A stretch of 64,000 bases of DNA, from NCBI RefSeq assembly GCF_965203655.1, contig NZ_CBDBDD010000005.1:248001-312000 (forward strand), given 5' to 3'. Both the position numbers and the translations under genes were made by a program. Positions 16,759 through 26,132 of this stretch are shown in pieces (the first letter of the stretch is position 1; each line of letters opens with the position of its first letter). The stretch is from Poriferisodalis sp965203655. Lineage in GTDB: Bacteria > Actinomycetota > Acidimicrobiia > Acidimicrobiales > Poriferisodalaceae. The notes beneath the pieces were generated by a model. It saw only the letters and a program-made list of their open reading frames with translations. It made no database searches and had not been told where the DNA came from.

Positions 16759-17922
16759 TCAACGTCTGCTGCGACGCTTGCGACGGTTGCGGGCGTGCGC
16801 TTCGCCGTCGACTTGATTCACATTCTCCGAGGGCCCTTCAGGGTCTGGCCCTCCCACCACGGTCTCGCCCCGCTCGGCCGCCACCTCTCGCAGCTTCGCA
16901 GCCTCGGCCTTCGAGAGCTTCTTGGGGATGTCCACCCTCACGACCACATGCAGATCGCCCCGGCCCCGACCGTTTGAGCGCGGCACGCCCAGCCCGTTCA
17001 AGCGGATCATGTCGTTGGGCTGCGTGCCTGCCGCCACGCGTAGTTCCCTGGGTCCATCCAGCGTTTCGAAGGTCAGGGTCGTGCCGAGCGCTGCCTGCAG
17101 CATCGTCACCGGCAGTTCGGCCACGAGGCTGTCGCCTTGGCGCACGAACACATCGGACTCCGTCACGCGCAGGTGCACATAGAGGTCGCCAGGCGGTCCG
17201 CCACGGGGTCCCACAGAGCCGCGGCCGCTCAGTCGCAGTGTGGCTCCCCCCTCCACGCCCGGCGGCACCCGCACGACCAGCGAGACCTGCTCGGCGCGGC
17301 GCCCTTCGCCCCTGCATGATCGGCACGGATCGGCAATCTCTTCGCCGATCCCGCGGCATCGCGGGCAGGGTGCCGAAGTCACCATCTGCCCCAGGAAGCT
17401 CTGGCGCACCTGGCGCACCTGCCCCACGCCTTCACAGACGCTGCAGACCGTCGGCACTGTGCCCGGTGCAGCGCCCGAGCCGCCGCAGTCGTCGCATCGC
17501 ACCTGAGCCCGTATGTCGATGGGACGATCAGCTCCGAAAACGGACTCGGCAAAATCCAGGTCGATGACGGTCTCGTGGTCGTCGCCGCGAGGCGGCCCCG
17601 CCGGCCGGCGGGATCGGGACCCCCCGAACGGGTTGCCTCCGAAGAACGACTCGAAGATGTCGCTCAGATCGAAGTCGAAGGCCGGTCCGCCCATGCCGCC
17701 GCGCAAGCCTTCGTGGCCGAACCGGTCATACCTTGCTCGCGCTTCGGGATCAGAGAGCACGGCGTATGCCTCGCTGATCTCCTTGAAGCGGGCCTCGGCG
17801 CCGGCGTCACCCGGATTCGCGTCGGGATGGTTCTCACGTGCCTTCTGGCGATACGCACGCTTGAGCTCGCTCTCGCCGACATCGCGGCTGACGCCGAGCA
17901 ACTCGTAGTAGTCGGCAGGCAT
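16759..17922 (-). CDS. dnaJ: Chaperone DnaJ
   Basis: Co-chaperone that delivers clients to DnaK and stimulates its ATPase. The J domain (residues 4-68) has the HPD tripeptide at 32-34. A Gly/Phe-rich linker (MGGPAFDFDLSDIFESFFGG) and a zinc domain with four CxxCxGxG repeats follow (CDDCGGSG, CSVCEGVG, CPRCRGIG, CRSCRGEG), then the C-terminal substrate-binding domains. At 387 residues it is full length. It follows hrcA by 11 bp in an operon, as in many Gram-positive bacteria; grpE and dnaK are not nearby. Confidence 0.95.
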   Translation of the reverse strand: MPADYYELLGVSRDVGESELKRAYRQKARENHPDANPGDAGAEARFKEISEAYAVLSDPEARARYDRFGHEGLRGGMGGPAFDFDLSDIFESFFGGNPFGGSRSRRPAGPPRGDDHETVIDLDFAESVFGADRPIDIRAQVRCDDCGGSGAAPGTVPTVCSVCEGVGQVRQVRQSFLGQMVTSAPCPRCRGIGEEIADPCRSCRGEGRRAEQVSLVVRVPPGVEGGATLRLSGRGSVGPRGGPPGDLYVHLRVTESDVFVRQGDSLVAELPVTMLQAALGTTLTFETLDGPRELRVAAGTQPNDMIRLNGLGVPRSNGRGRGDLHVVVRVDIPKKLSKAEAAKLREVAAERGETVVGGPDPEGPSENVNQVDGEAHARNRRKRRSRR

Positions 17923-17933
17923 CCGGCGTGGGC

Positions 17934-18992
17934 TTAGTGGGGGGCGGTGCGCGCTGCGTCAGCGGGTACGTGAGCGCCGTCGCCGTCACCGAGAGAGGCC
18001 GACAGCCTCCGGCTCACCGTGTGCACCGCTGCGAGCGCTTTCGGGTAGTCCATGCGAGTCGGGCCCAGCAGTCCCACGCTGCCGACGGTCTCGCCATCGA
18101 CCTGGTACGGCGCGACCACCACGGAGCACTCGGCGAGCGGCTGCATGCCGGTCTCTGAGCCGATGGCCACACTCAGCCCCCGATCCACCAGGCCGCGCAG
18201 CAGCGTCACCACCATGAGCTGCTCCTCGAGCACCGACAGCACCGACCGCAGCGACGACACGGCTTCGAACTGCTCGGTGATCTTCGCGGTGCCGCCCACG
18301 TAGAGCTCACCCGAGGTGGGCTCGTCGGCGGCGAGGGCCAACAGCGCCGCATCCACCAACGCGTCGGTCGCCGCGTCACCGGTTGCGCGGACATCCAGCC
18401 GGCGAGACCGTGCCCGACCGGTGAGCGCCTCATTGAGGACCGCGGAGGCAGCGCCGGTCGCAGGCTCCTGGGCAGCGGCCACCAGCTCGGGGCTGCTGTA
18501 GACGTCGACGTAGGTGCGCTCGACCGCCCCCGACGACATCACCAATACGACCAGCAGGCGCCCGCCTCCGAGGTCGACCAGCTGGGCAGAGCGGATCGTG
18601 TCCCGATCGTGGCTGGGCGCCACGACCATCGCCGCATACTCGGTCAGATCCGACAGCAACCGGCTGGTGTCGGAGAGCAATTCCTCGATCTGTCCCTGTG
18701 CATGGGCGAAGAACGCACGCACTTGCTGCACCTCGGCGCTGTCCAGCGAGCCCGGTCCGAGGCCGTCTACGAAGTAGCGGTAGCCCGCCTCGGTGGGAAT
18801 TCGCCCGGCACTGGTGTGCGGCTGCATCAGGTAGCCGCCTGCTTCGAGCGCAGCAAGATCGTTGCGCACCGTCGCAGGCGACACGTCGAGACGAGTCCCC
18901 GAGAGCACGGCGGCTGAGCCGACCGGTTGCGCGCTCTCGATGAAGTTCTCCACGACCGCTCGCAGCACCGTGGCTCTGCGCTCGTCCATCAC
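17934..18992 (-). CDS. hrcA: Heat-inducible transcription repressor HrcA
   Basis: A 352-residue repressor of class I heat-shock genes. The N-terminal winged helix (MDERRATVLRAVVENFIES, then RLDVSPATVRNDLAALEAGG and LMQPHTSAGRIPTEAGYRYF) is diagnostic. A GAF-like domain and C-terminal region with GPTRMDYPKALAAVHTVSRR follow. It leads the hrcA-dnaJ-regulator-hemW group. I looked for a CIRCE inverted repeat (TTAGCACTC-N9-GAGTGCTAA) upstream and found none, so hrcA-dnaJ may not be autoregulated here; groE operators may lie elsewhere. Confidence 0.93.
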   Translation of the reverse strand: MMDERRATVLRAVVENFIESAQPVGSAAVLSGTRLDVSPATVRNDLAALEAGGYLMQPHTSAGRIPTEAGYRYFVDGLGPGSLDSAEVQQVRAFFAHAQGQIEELLSDTSRLLSDLTEYAAMVVAPSHDRDTIRSAQLVDLGGGRLLVVLVMSSGAVERTYVDVYSSPELVAAAQEPATGAASAVLNEALTGRARSRRLDVRATGDAATDALVDAALLALAADEPTSGELYVGGTAKITEQFEAVSSLRSVLSVLEEQLMVVTLLRGLVDRGLSVAIGSETGMQPLAECSVVVAPYQVDGETVGSVGLLGPTRMDYPKALAAVHTVSRRLSASLGDGDGAHVPADAARTAPH

Positions 18993-19162
18993 ACCTCCGC
19001 AGCCAATCCTGTGCGGACCGTGGCAGCTTGCCTCGCGATGCTACCGATGCCTCTCCCTGCCAGCAGGGGGAACAGCGGAGGAGGCGGCGGAGAACTCTGC
19101 GACATTGCGACCTGCTGGATCGCTGGAGCAGAGGGCTCCGTCGCCTCCGCAGCGGGCACCGG

Positions 19163-21016
19163 TCACTGGTCGAGACGCAGCGCGGAAACAAAGGCCTCGT
19201 TCGGCACTTCGACGCGCCCAATGGCCTTCATCCGCTTCTTGCCCTCCTTCTGCCGCTCGAGCAGCTTGCGCTTGCGGGTGATGTCGCCGCCGTAGCACTT
19301 CGACAGCACGTCTTTGCGCTTGGCCTTGACGGTCTCGCGAGCGATGATCCGGCCCCCGATGGCCGCCTGGATCGGCACGTCGAAGAGCTGGCGCGGGATG
19401 AGCTCGGCCAGCTTCGCTGTGATGGCCTTGCCGTAGGGATAGGCCCCGTCGCGGTGGCAGATGGCCGAGAACGCGTCGACCGGCTCGCTGTTGAGCAGGA
19501 TGTCGACCCGCACCAAGCGTTCCGCCCGGTAGCCGGCGTGGTCGTAGTCCAAGCTGGCGTAGCCCTGCGTGCGGCTCTTGAGCTGGTCGAAGAAGTCGGT
19601 GACAACCTCCGCCAGCGGCAGTTCGTAGCGCAGCTCGACACGCTCAGGTGAGAGATAGTCCATCTGCGACATCGAGCCCCGCCGCGACTGGCACAGGTCC
19701 ATGACTGCACCCGTGTATGCGCTCGGCGTGAGGATGGACACGTTCAGCATGGGTTCTGCGATCTCGTCGACCTGCGCCGCCGGCGGCAGGTCCGAGGGAT
19801 TGTCGACCTCGACATCGTCACCGTCGCTGGTCCGCACGCGGTACGCCACTGAGGGGGCTGTTGCAATGAGCGACAGGTCAAACTCGCGCTCGAGCCGTTC
19901 GCGCACGATTTCCATGTGCAGCAAGCCGAGAAACCCGCACCGGAATCCGAATCCCAGAGCGCTCGAAGTCTCGGGCTCGAACGAGACCGACGCGTCGTTG
20001 AGCCGCAGCTTCGCCAAGGCGTCGCGCAGCTCGGGGTACTCATCGCCGTCGATGGGATACAGGCCGCAGAAGACCATCGGCTTCGGATCGTCGTAGCCCT
20101 CGAGCGGAGCGTCCGCGGGCGCCGCAGCAGATGTCACGGTCTCGCCGGACCGGGCCTCCGCGACGTCCTTGATGCCGGCGATGAGATACCCGACTTCGCC
20201 GGGACCCAACTCGTCGGCCGGCGTGACCGCCGGGACTCGCACGCCCACCTCCTCGGCAAGGTGGATCCCGCCGGCATGCATGAAGCGCAGGCGATCGCCG
20301 GTGCCCAGCCGGCCGTTCATCACGCGCACCGAGGAGATCACGCCCCGGTACTGATCGAAGTGGGAATCGAAGATCAGCGCCTGCAACGGTCCGTGCGGGT
20401 CGCCGCTCGGCGGAGGGATGCGCTCGACGATGGCGTCGAGCAGCGAGGGGACACCGTCGCCGGTCTTCGCCGAGACCGCCAGCACTTCACCGGCATCGAT
20501 GCCCAGCACCCGCTCGATCTCCGACGCGTACAGGTCCGGGTCGGCCGCAGGCAGATCGATCTTGTTGAGCACCGGCACGATGGCGAGATCCGCTTCGAGA
20601 GCCAGATAGCAGTTGGCCAGTGTCTGCGCCTCGATGCCCTGCGCAGCGTCGACGAGCAGCACGACGCCCTCGCACGCGGCCAAGGAGCGACTCACCTCGT
20701 ACCCGAAGTCGACGTGACCGGGGGTGTCGATGAGATGCAGGGTGTGGCCGCGCCAGCCGACCCGCACGTTCTGCGCCTTGATGGTGATGCCACGCTCGCG
20801 TTCGAGATCCATCGAATCGAGGTACTGGGCGCGCATGGAGCGCTCCTCCACCGCGCCGGTCAATTCCAGGATCCGATCCGACAGCGTGGACTTCCCGTGA
20901 TCGATGTGAGCGATGATCGAGAAATTGCGTATCGAACCGGGGCCGGAGGATCCTGAGGCCCCGGAACCCTGCCGAATGTCCGGCTCAGGGGGCACGTTGG
21001 GCATTGCAGGCCGCAC
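19163..21016 (-). CDS. lepA: Elongation factor 4 (LepA)
   Basis: Translational GTPase that back-translocates or remodels stalled ribosomes. The P-loop is AHIDHGKST at 36-44. Switch II is DTPGHVDFGYEVSRSLAACE and the G4 motif is NKIDLPAADP. The LepA-specific C-terminal domain contains GGDITRKRKLLERQKEGKKR. At 617 residues it is full length; the first 28 are a variable extension and the ATG at 21004 is a possible start. It is divergent from rpsT, a conserved neighbourhood. Confidence 0.95.
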   Translation of the reverse strand: MRPAMPNVPPEPDIRQGSGASGSSGPGSIRNFSIIAHIDHGKSTLSDRILELTGAVEERSMRAQYLDSMDLERERGITIKAQNVRVGWRGHTLHLIDTPGHVDFGYEVSRSLAACEGVVLLVDAAQGIEAQTLANCYLALEADLAIVPVLNKIDLPAADPDLYASEIERVLGIDAGEVLAVSAKTGDGVPSLLDAIVERIPPPSGDPHGPLQALIFDSHFDQYRGVISSVRVMNGRLGTGDRLRFMHAGGIHLAEEVGVRVPAVTPADELGPGEVGYLIAGIKDVAEARSGETVTSAAAPADAPLEGYDDPKPMVFCGLYPIDGDEYPELRDALAKLRLNDASVSFEPETSSALGFGFRCGFLGLLHMEIVRERLEREFDLSLIATAPSVAYRVRTSDGDDVEVDNPSDLPPAAQVDEIAEPMLNVSILTPSAYTGAVMDLCQSRRGSMSQMDYLSPERVELRYELPLAEVVTDFFDQLKSRTQGYASLDYDHAGYRAERLVRVDILLNSEPVDAFSAICHRDGAYPYGKAITAKLAELIPRQLFDVPIQAAIGGRIIARETVKAKRKDVLSKCYGGDITRKRKLLERQKEGKKRMKAIGRVEVPNEAFVSALRLDQ

Positions 21017-21105
21017 GGTACCCTGCGGGGCCGGTTCAGCGACAGCTCGGAGCTGCTCGTCAGGCCTCTCGCCTGCCGCAACGACTCGCAGAAGGACTCG
21101 CCCGC

Positions 21106-21363
21106 GTGGCCAACATCAAGAGCCAGATCAAGCGCAACCGCCAGAACGAGGTGCGCCGCGTGCGCAATCGTGCCGTGCGCTCCGAGCTGCGGACCCGCGA
21201 GAAGGCCGTCGCCAGCGCAGCCGCTGCCGGCGAGCCCACCGACGAGCTGTTGCGCCTCGCTCAGAAGCGCCTCGACAAGGCGGCCGCCAAGGGCGTCATC
21301 CACCGCAACGAGGCCGGGCGGCGCAAGTCCCGGCTGGCGACCCGGGCCGCTCGCGGCGCTTGA
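21106..21363 (+). CDS. rpsT: Small ribosomal subunit protein S20
   Basis: An 85-residue, strongly basic primary rRNA-binding protein of the 30S subunit. The N-terminus V-A-N-I-K-S-Q-I-K-R-N matches the family M-A-N-x-K-S start, which fixes the GTG at 21106. AGAAGGA lies about a dozen bases before it. The C-terminal half has LAQKRLDKAAAKGVIHRNEA and GRRKSRLATR. The open frame reaches further upstream, but that part is not S20. It is divergent from lepA and convergent with holA. Confidence 0.95.
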   Translation: MANIKSQIKRNRQNEVRRVRNRAVRSELRTREKAVASAAAAGEPTDELLRLAQKRLDKAAAKGVIHRNEAGRRKSRLATRAARGA

Positions 21364-21402
21364 GCCCGACCTAGCCCTCGTTCGCCGGGTTCCCAGCCGG
21401 CA

Positions 21403-22374
21403 CTAACGAGCGCCGGCAGCGAGCCGGGCGCACAGAATCTCGGTGATGCAGCGGGGGTTGAGCCCTGATCGCCCGCGCAGGTCCACATCGGCGGCTGCCG
21501 CCAGTTCGACGGCGCGCGCAATGCCGTCGCTCCCCCTCCGGCGGCAGGCTTCGAGCGCCTTGCGGGCGGGAAACGTGGAACCGCGCAGCCCCAGGATTTC
21601 CGCCGCTTCCTTCTCGTTGGCAGCTGCAGTGCCGTCGAGGCGGGCCATGCGGGTGATGTGGCCGGTCACCGACGCAGCGACGGCCAGCGGGTGACGACCG
21701 GCGCCCCACATTCGCTGCAGGACGGTCAGCGCCGCGCCCACGTCGCCCCGGTCAATCGCGTCGGTCAGCTCCCACGGCGGCACATCTCCCTCGGCGCCCA
21801 GGTAGGGCAGCACGTCGTCGGGGCCGAGGCGCATCCCAGCGCCATAGACGGCTTCGAGCGTCTCGAGAATCGAACCCAGGCGGCTGAGGTCGGAGCCGAG
21901 GTGCTCGACGACCGTCGCGCGGGCCCGGGCATCGAGATCCACCGACGATTCCGCGATCCGTTCGGCGGTCCACGTCCGCTGGTTGCGCGCCCCGCCCGGT
22001 ACGTCCGAGGAGATTCGCTGGCCTCCGGCGGCCTCGGCTGCTTCTGCGAGCTTGCGCGGGATGCGGCCGGCGTCCCACTCCAGGACGAGATCGGTGGTCG
22101 GGCATGGATCGTCGAGCCATGCAATAAGAGCTGCAAGCTCGGACGTGCCGAAACGGCTCAGTCCGCGGGCCACGACGACTCGGTGCGTGGCCAGCATGGG
22201 CGGCGTCGACGCCGCGATGGCGAGGTCTTCGACCGTGTACTCCTCACCGGAGAATTCGTGGAGCACTTCGGCCCGGTCGGCGTCTCCCACCAGATCGTCG
22301 ACAGCGGCGAGCACGGCTTCGGCGGTGAGGATCTCGTCGGAACCGCTGATGAGCCTCACGGTTCCGCCTGCCAC
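21403..22374 (-). CDS. holA: DNA polymerase III, delta subunit
   Basis: Clamp-loader subunit that opens the beta sliding clamp. 323 residues: N-terminal AAA-like domain (VRLISGSDEILTAEAVLAAV, then STPPMLATHRVVVARGL and TDLVLEWDAGRIPRKLAEAA) and a C-terminal collar domain with GRHPLAVAASVTGHITRMAR and RSGLNPRCITEILCARLAAG. As is normal for delta, no working Walker A is present. Its 5' end overlaps the 3' end of comEC by 19 bp, consistent with one comEA-comEC-holA transcript. Confidence 0.88.
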   Translation of the reverse strand: MAGGTVRLISGSDEILTAEAVLAAVDDLVGDADRAEVLHEFSGEEYTVEDLAIAASTPPMLATHRVVVARGLSRFGTSELAALIAWLDDPCPTTDLVLEWDAGRIPRKLAEAAEAAGGQRISSDVPGGARNQRTWTAERIAESSVDLDARARATVVEHLGSDLSRLGSILETLEAVYGAGMRLGPDDVLPYLGAEGDVPPWELTDAIDRGDVGAALTVLQRMWGAGRHPLAVAASVTGHITRMARLDGTAAANEKEAAEILGLRGSTFPARKALEACRRRGSDGIARAVELAAAADVDLRGRSGLNPRCITEILCARLAAGAR

Positions 22375-24206
22375 TCCTTCGACGCTACTGCGGGTGCTGC
22401 AGTGAGTCGCTCGCCGGCGGGTGCGATCTGCAGTCCGCTGACGGTGATCGGCTCGCGCACCGGTGCGTACGGAACCCTGCCGCCGAGGCGCTCGGGCGCG
22501 AGCACGCTGCGTATCTCATGGCGTGCGGCCAACGCCCGCACAGCTTCGCGGCCAGCCCGGCTTGCCGAGCGGACGACCAGCACGTCGATGTCGCCGATGC
22601 CCGCAGTGGCGAGCTGGTCGAGCGCCCTCGCTGCATCAGGTCGATCTATCACGACGACGGCAGGCTCGACATTGTGCACGGACAGGTGCGCGCCCTGCGG
22701 CGGCGGCGCCCGGTGGGTGCTTGCCGCTGCCCATACCCCGATGACGAACGCCGCCACGAAGCCGCTGAAGCCTGCGCCGCGGCGGCGTGCCCACAACGCC
22801 ACAGCCGTGCACAGGCCTGCGACGGCGACGATGCCCGCCAGCTCGGGTGCCTCGATGTAGGGCCAGCCCAGTCCCGCTCCCCAGCGGGCGACGGCGGCGA
22901 CCCAGCCCAGCATTAGCCTCGTCGGCAGGTGCAGGACTGCCGCGACTGCGTCTCCGGTCACGCCGCCGGCCAGGCCCGCGACGAGGCCCCAGACCATGGC
23001 CGGCCCCGCGATCGGACCGGCGAGGACGTTGGCTGGGATGCTGGCCAACGGGAGCGAACCGAACACGGCGAGCTGCACGGGCAGCACGCCTGCCTGCGCC
23101 GTCAGGGTCGCGGCGAGCGCGAGTCGCAGCCAGGGAGGGCCTCGGAGCAGTCCGGCGACGCGGCCGGCGCCGAGCACGATCGCAGCGGTGGCGGCTACCG
23201 AGAGCTGGAAGCCCACCGAACGCACCAGCAGTGGATCAACAAGCAGCAGCACGATGACAGCCGTCGCCAACAATCGAGGCGCGGACGCCCGCCGGCCGAT
23301 CGCATGCGCCCCGACGGCCAGGGTGGCCAGCACGCACGCCCGCAGCACCGATGGCTCCCCGCGGGTCAACACGGCGAACTGAGCAAGCAACAGCCCGACT
23401 GCGCCGAGCCGCACGGACGGACGCAGTCGCACCATCAGCGGCGCAAACAACAGCAGCACGAACGCCACGTTCGAGCCCGACACGGCGAGCAGGTGGGTCA
23501 GCGATGTAGCCCGGAAGTCGTGCACCACTTCTGGCAGCTGCCCGCGATCGTCGCCGTACACGAATCCCGCGAGCAGCGCAGCGTCGCGCTGCGACAGCGA
23601 CGTTGCCGAGGCGGCAACGCTATCTCGCAGGCGGTTGGCGACACGGAACGGCGCAGCACCGCCGTCGATGCGCTGCGCAGTGTGGATCTGCGCGCCGCCC
23701 GCGAGGTGGCGCGGCCACATGAACTTGCGGTCCGCGGCGCCGGCCGGTTCAGCCGCGGCGCTCAAACGCCAGCGCTCCCCCATGGCAGCGTCTTCGAGCT
23801 CCCATGCAGCCGGTCCACGGGCCCAGCCCTCCCACCGGAAGCGTTCGCCGTCGACCGTCGCGCTGAAGGGGACGACCAAGGCACCGGCACGCCACCGAGG
23901 GTCCGCCGCAAGGACGACGTCGCCCTCGACATCTCCGCCAACGGCTGCGTCAAGCCGGTTGAGCTGAGCGCCCATCGACGCTGCGGCTAGCAGCAGCGCT
24001 GCCACCGGTATGAGCACCCGCGCGCGAGATGCGATACCGGCAACGATCAGCGGAGCTCCCCACCACCACGACACGTCGGGCGCCCATATCGCCCCGATCG
24101 CAGCGCCGAACGCTCCTGCCACGATCCAGCGATCGTCGACTGCGCTCAGCCCCCCGAACCGCCGGGGTGCCGCCAGCGCGACCCCGAGCGCGTCAGACCT
24201 TCGCAC
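22356..24206 (-). CDS. comEC: ComEC/Rec2-family membrane protein (DNA uptake channel-like)
   Basis: About 616 residues. The competence domain is clear: FVYGDDRGQLPEVVHDFRAT (relative of the GDRSxLxxxxxxxFRxTGLxHLLAVSGxN motif), THLLAVSGSNVAFVLLLFAP, and many helices, including RGEPSVLRACVLATLAVGA. The C-terminal metallo-beta-lactamase part is vestigial: the HxHxDH metal site is absent and the region reads DIDVLVVRSASRAGREAVRA. The GTG at 24206 was chosen where recognisable sequence begins; it overlaps comEA by 14 bp. In transforming bacteria this protein carries single-stranded DNA across the membrane. Confidence 0.85.
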   Translation of the reverse strand: MRRSDALGVALAAPRRFGGLSAVDDRWIVAGAFGAAIGAIWAPDVSWWWGAPLIVAGIASRARVLIPVAALLLAAASMGAQLNRLDAAVGGDVEGDVVLAADPRWRAGALVVPFSATVDGERFRWEGWARGPAAWELEDAAMGERWRLSAAAEPAGAADRKFMWPRHLAGGAQIHTAQRIDGGAAPFRVANRLRDSVAASATSLSQRDAALLAGFVYGDDRGQLPEVVHDFRATSLTHLLAVSGSNVAFVLLLFAPLMVRLRPSVRLGAVGLLLAQFAVLTRGEPSVLRACVLATLAVGAHAIGRRASAPRLLATAVIVLLLVDPLLVRSVGFQLSVAATAAIVLGAGRVAGLLRGPPWLRLALAATLTAQAGVLPVQLAVFGSLPLASIPANVLAGPIAGPAMVWGLVAGLAGGVTGDAVAAVLHLPTRLMLGWVAAVARWGAGLGWPYIEAPELAGIVAVAGLCTAVALWARRRGAGFSGFVAAFVIGVWAAASTHRAPPPQGAHLSVHNVEPAVVVIDRPDAARALDQLATAGIGDIDVLVVRSASRAGREAVRALAARHEIRSVLAPERLGGRVPYAPVREPITVSGLQIAPAGERLTAAPAVASKEWQAEP

Positions 24207-24873
24207 GGGTCCTGAGCTGCGACAGCTTGGCCGGCCCGATCCCGGGCACCTCTTCGAGTTCGTCCAGCGTCGCGAACGGCCCGTTCTCGGCCCGGTAGGC
24301 CACGATCGCCGCTGCCAGGGACGGGCCGATGCCTGGCAGTTTTTCCAACTGGGGCGCTGTCGCAGCGTTGACATCGACCGGCCCTGCGGTGCCTGTGGCG
24401 GCATCGCCAGCGCCGATCACCGGCTGCTCGCCCACGCGCGGCACATAGATCTGCTGGCCGTCCCGCATCCGCTCGGCCAGGTTGACCGCTGCCATATCGG
24501 CACCGGCGGCTGGCCCTCCGGCATCGTCGACCAGGTCGCCCACCCTGAAGCCGGCTGGCACCTCATACAGCCCCGGCCGCTCGACGGCGCCGGCAAGATG
24601 TACCCGAAGCATCGACGGCTGGGTTGTCGCGACCGGCAGCGGTGCGCCCTCTGAGGCCGCAGGCAGCTCGATCGGCGCAGGCGCACCATGCCGCACGCCC
24701 GCGAGGAAGCCGACGCCCACGACAGCAACGAGTGCCCCGGCCGCGACCAGCACTGGCACCGTGCCGGCTCGACGAGCGACACTCGCCAGCTCGGCCAGCA
24801 CAGAACGCCAGTCGGTCGAGCGCCCATCTGCTGAAGGTCCGTCTGCTGAAGGCCCAGCGCCCGGCGCTCGCAT
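24193..24873 (-). CDS. comEA: ComEA-like DNA-binding protein (SLBB plus helix-hairpin-helix)
   Basis: A 226-residue membrane-anchored protein. A short N-terminus with a PSADG duplication leads to one helix (VPVLVAAGALVAVVGVGFLA, about 40-60) and a SLBB domain (about 90-145, VHLAGAVERPGLYEVPAGFR). Two helix-hairpin-helix motifs follow (PGIGPSLAAAIVAYRAENG and VPGIGPAKLSQLRTR). ComEA captures double-stranded DNA outside the membrane and passes it to ComEC, the next gene. With a Tad pilus nearby this is a plausible uptake set, though Tad is not a classical competence pilus. Confidence 0.9.
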   Translation of the reverse strand: MRAPGAGPSADGPSADGRSTDWRSVLAELASVARRAGTVPVLVAAGALVAVVGVGFLAGVRHGAPAPIELPAASEGAPLPVATTQPSMLRVHLAGAVERPGLYEVPAGFRVGDLVDDAGGPAAGADMAAVNLAERMRDGQQIYVPRVGEQPVIGAGDAATGTAGPVDVNAATAPQLEKLPGIGPSLAAAIVAYRAENGPFATLDELEEVPGIGPAKLSQLRTRAKV

Positions 24874-24883
24874 TCAAGCGAAC

Positions 24884-26041
24884 TTAGTGACTCATTTTGA
24901 TGATCTTTGGTGGAATTTTCACAGCTTTCAGTCTCAACATCGCGATCACCGCGAGAATCAGGCAGGCCACCGCCCAGCCGCCGAACAGCCAACGCGGCCC
25001 GAGCTGGCCGTACAGCGGCGGGCCGCCGAATGCGGCGCCGGCCGCGACAAGCAGACCGACAGCTTCCAGTACCCCGGTCCCCATCGCCGCCTGCTCGGCA
25101 CCCGTGGCCTCGAGCACGAGCACTTGGGCACCCATCACGCCGTACGACTCGGTGACCGCTTCGGCGATGCCGACGGCGATGAAGCTCGCCAGTCCCCCGA
25201 TCCAGCCATACAGCAGCACTGCCGGGACGAAGAGCAGCAGTCCGGGCACAGCGACGCGACCTCCGCCCAGGCGTTCAGCCAGGGCGCCGGTGTAGGGCGG
25301 CAACGCCATCAGCGGGATGCCGATGATGAGCAGCCCAACAGCCAGCTCTCCCGACGACAATCCCACGTCGGTGAGGTAACGGTCGACGGTCGCGTCGAAG
25401 ATGCCGATGAGTCCCCAGATCCCGACGTGCACGCAGATGGCCGCCTGAACCCGAGGGCGGCGGAGCAGGTTCGAGAGGTCCGAGTAGTCCACCGCGGCCG
25501 CAGCGATCGGCGACTTCGAGATCAGCACGGCTGCGACCGGTCCGAGCAACAGCATCAGCGTGCCGGTGAGAAGGAACGGGGCCTCAAACGAGACGCTGCT
25601 GAGCGCTGCCCCGATCGCCGGACCGCTGATGAAGCCAGCCACAGCGCACGACAGCAGGCCGCCCACCTTGGCGCCGCTGCCGCTGATGTCCCGTCCGATC
25701 AGCGCCTTGCGAGCCACCAGGCCGAACAGCCCGAAGGAGAGACCGGCCAGGGCCCGGCTCGTCACGAGCGACCATGTCTCCTCTGCGAACACGAAGCCGA
25801 AAGCGCCCAACACTGCCGCTGTCACCGAGATCCATGCCACGAAACGGTGGTGGCCCCGGTCGACCAGCGGCGAGAGCAGCAACTGCGCCAACAAGCCGGC
25901 GACGAAACCGGCGGCGGCGACCATGCCTAGCTCCCAGTGGGAGAGTCCGTATCGATCTTGCAGGTCCGCCAGGTAGGCGAAGATGACGCCCATCGATGCC
26001 GTGACGAGGAACTGCGTCGTGTAGATCGTCACGAACAGCAC
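24884..26041 (-). CDS. Major facilitator superfamily transporter
   Basis: About 385 residues with roughly 12 hydrophobic segments. The start FVTIYTTQFLVTASMGVIFA, the loop DRYGLSHWELGMVAAAGFVA and the A-motif-like LSPLVDRGHHRFVAWI are typical MFS features. The GTG at 26041 begins just before the first helix; the GTG at 26032 is an alternative. No Shine-Dalgarno is obvious and the frame is open further up. The C-terminus ends in a basic tail. The substrate cannot be predicted; drug or metabolite export is usual for this shape. Confidence 0.75.
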   Translation of the reverse strand: MLFVTIYTTQFLVTASMGVIFAYLADLQDRYGLSHWELGMVAAAGFVAGLLAQLLLSPLVDRGHHRFVAWISVTAAVLGAFGFVFAEETWSLVTSRALAGLSFGLFGLVARKALIGRDISGSGAKVGGLLSCAVAGFISGPAIGAALSSVSFEAPFLLTGTLMLLLGPVAAVLISKSPIAAAAVDYSDLSNLLRRPRVQAAICVHVGIWGLIGIFDATVDRYLTDVGLSSGELAVGLLIIGIPLMALPPYTGALAERLGGGRVAVPGLLLFVPAVLLYGWIGGLASFIAVGIAEAVTESYGVMGAQVLVLEATGAEQAAMGTGVLEAVGLLVAAGAAFGGPPLYGQLGPRWLFGGWAVACLILAVIAMLRLKAVKIPPKIIKMSH

Positions 26042-26132
26042 CGGCGAAGCGTATTGGCGCCGGCAGCAGGCACCGCGGCATCGCCGCGGCCATGATGGAG
26101 CGCTGCGGGGTCGACTACAGGAGGGAGCGACG

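Noticed and set aside
24800..24873. Short PSADG-coding repeat at the start of comEA
   Set aside because: Only two or so units in a linker; too small to call a repeat of interest.
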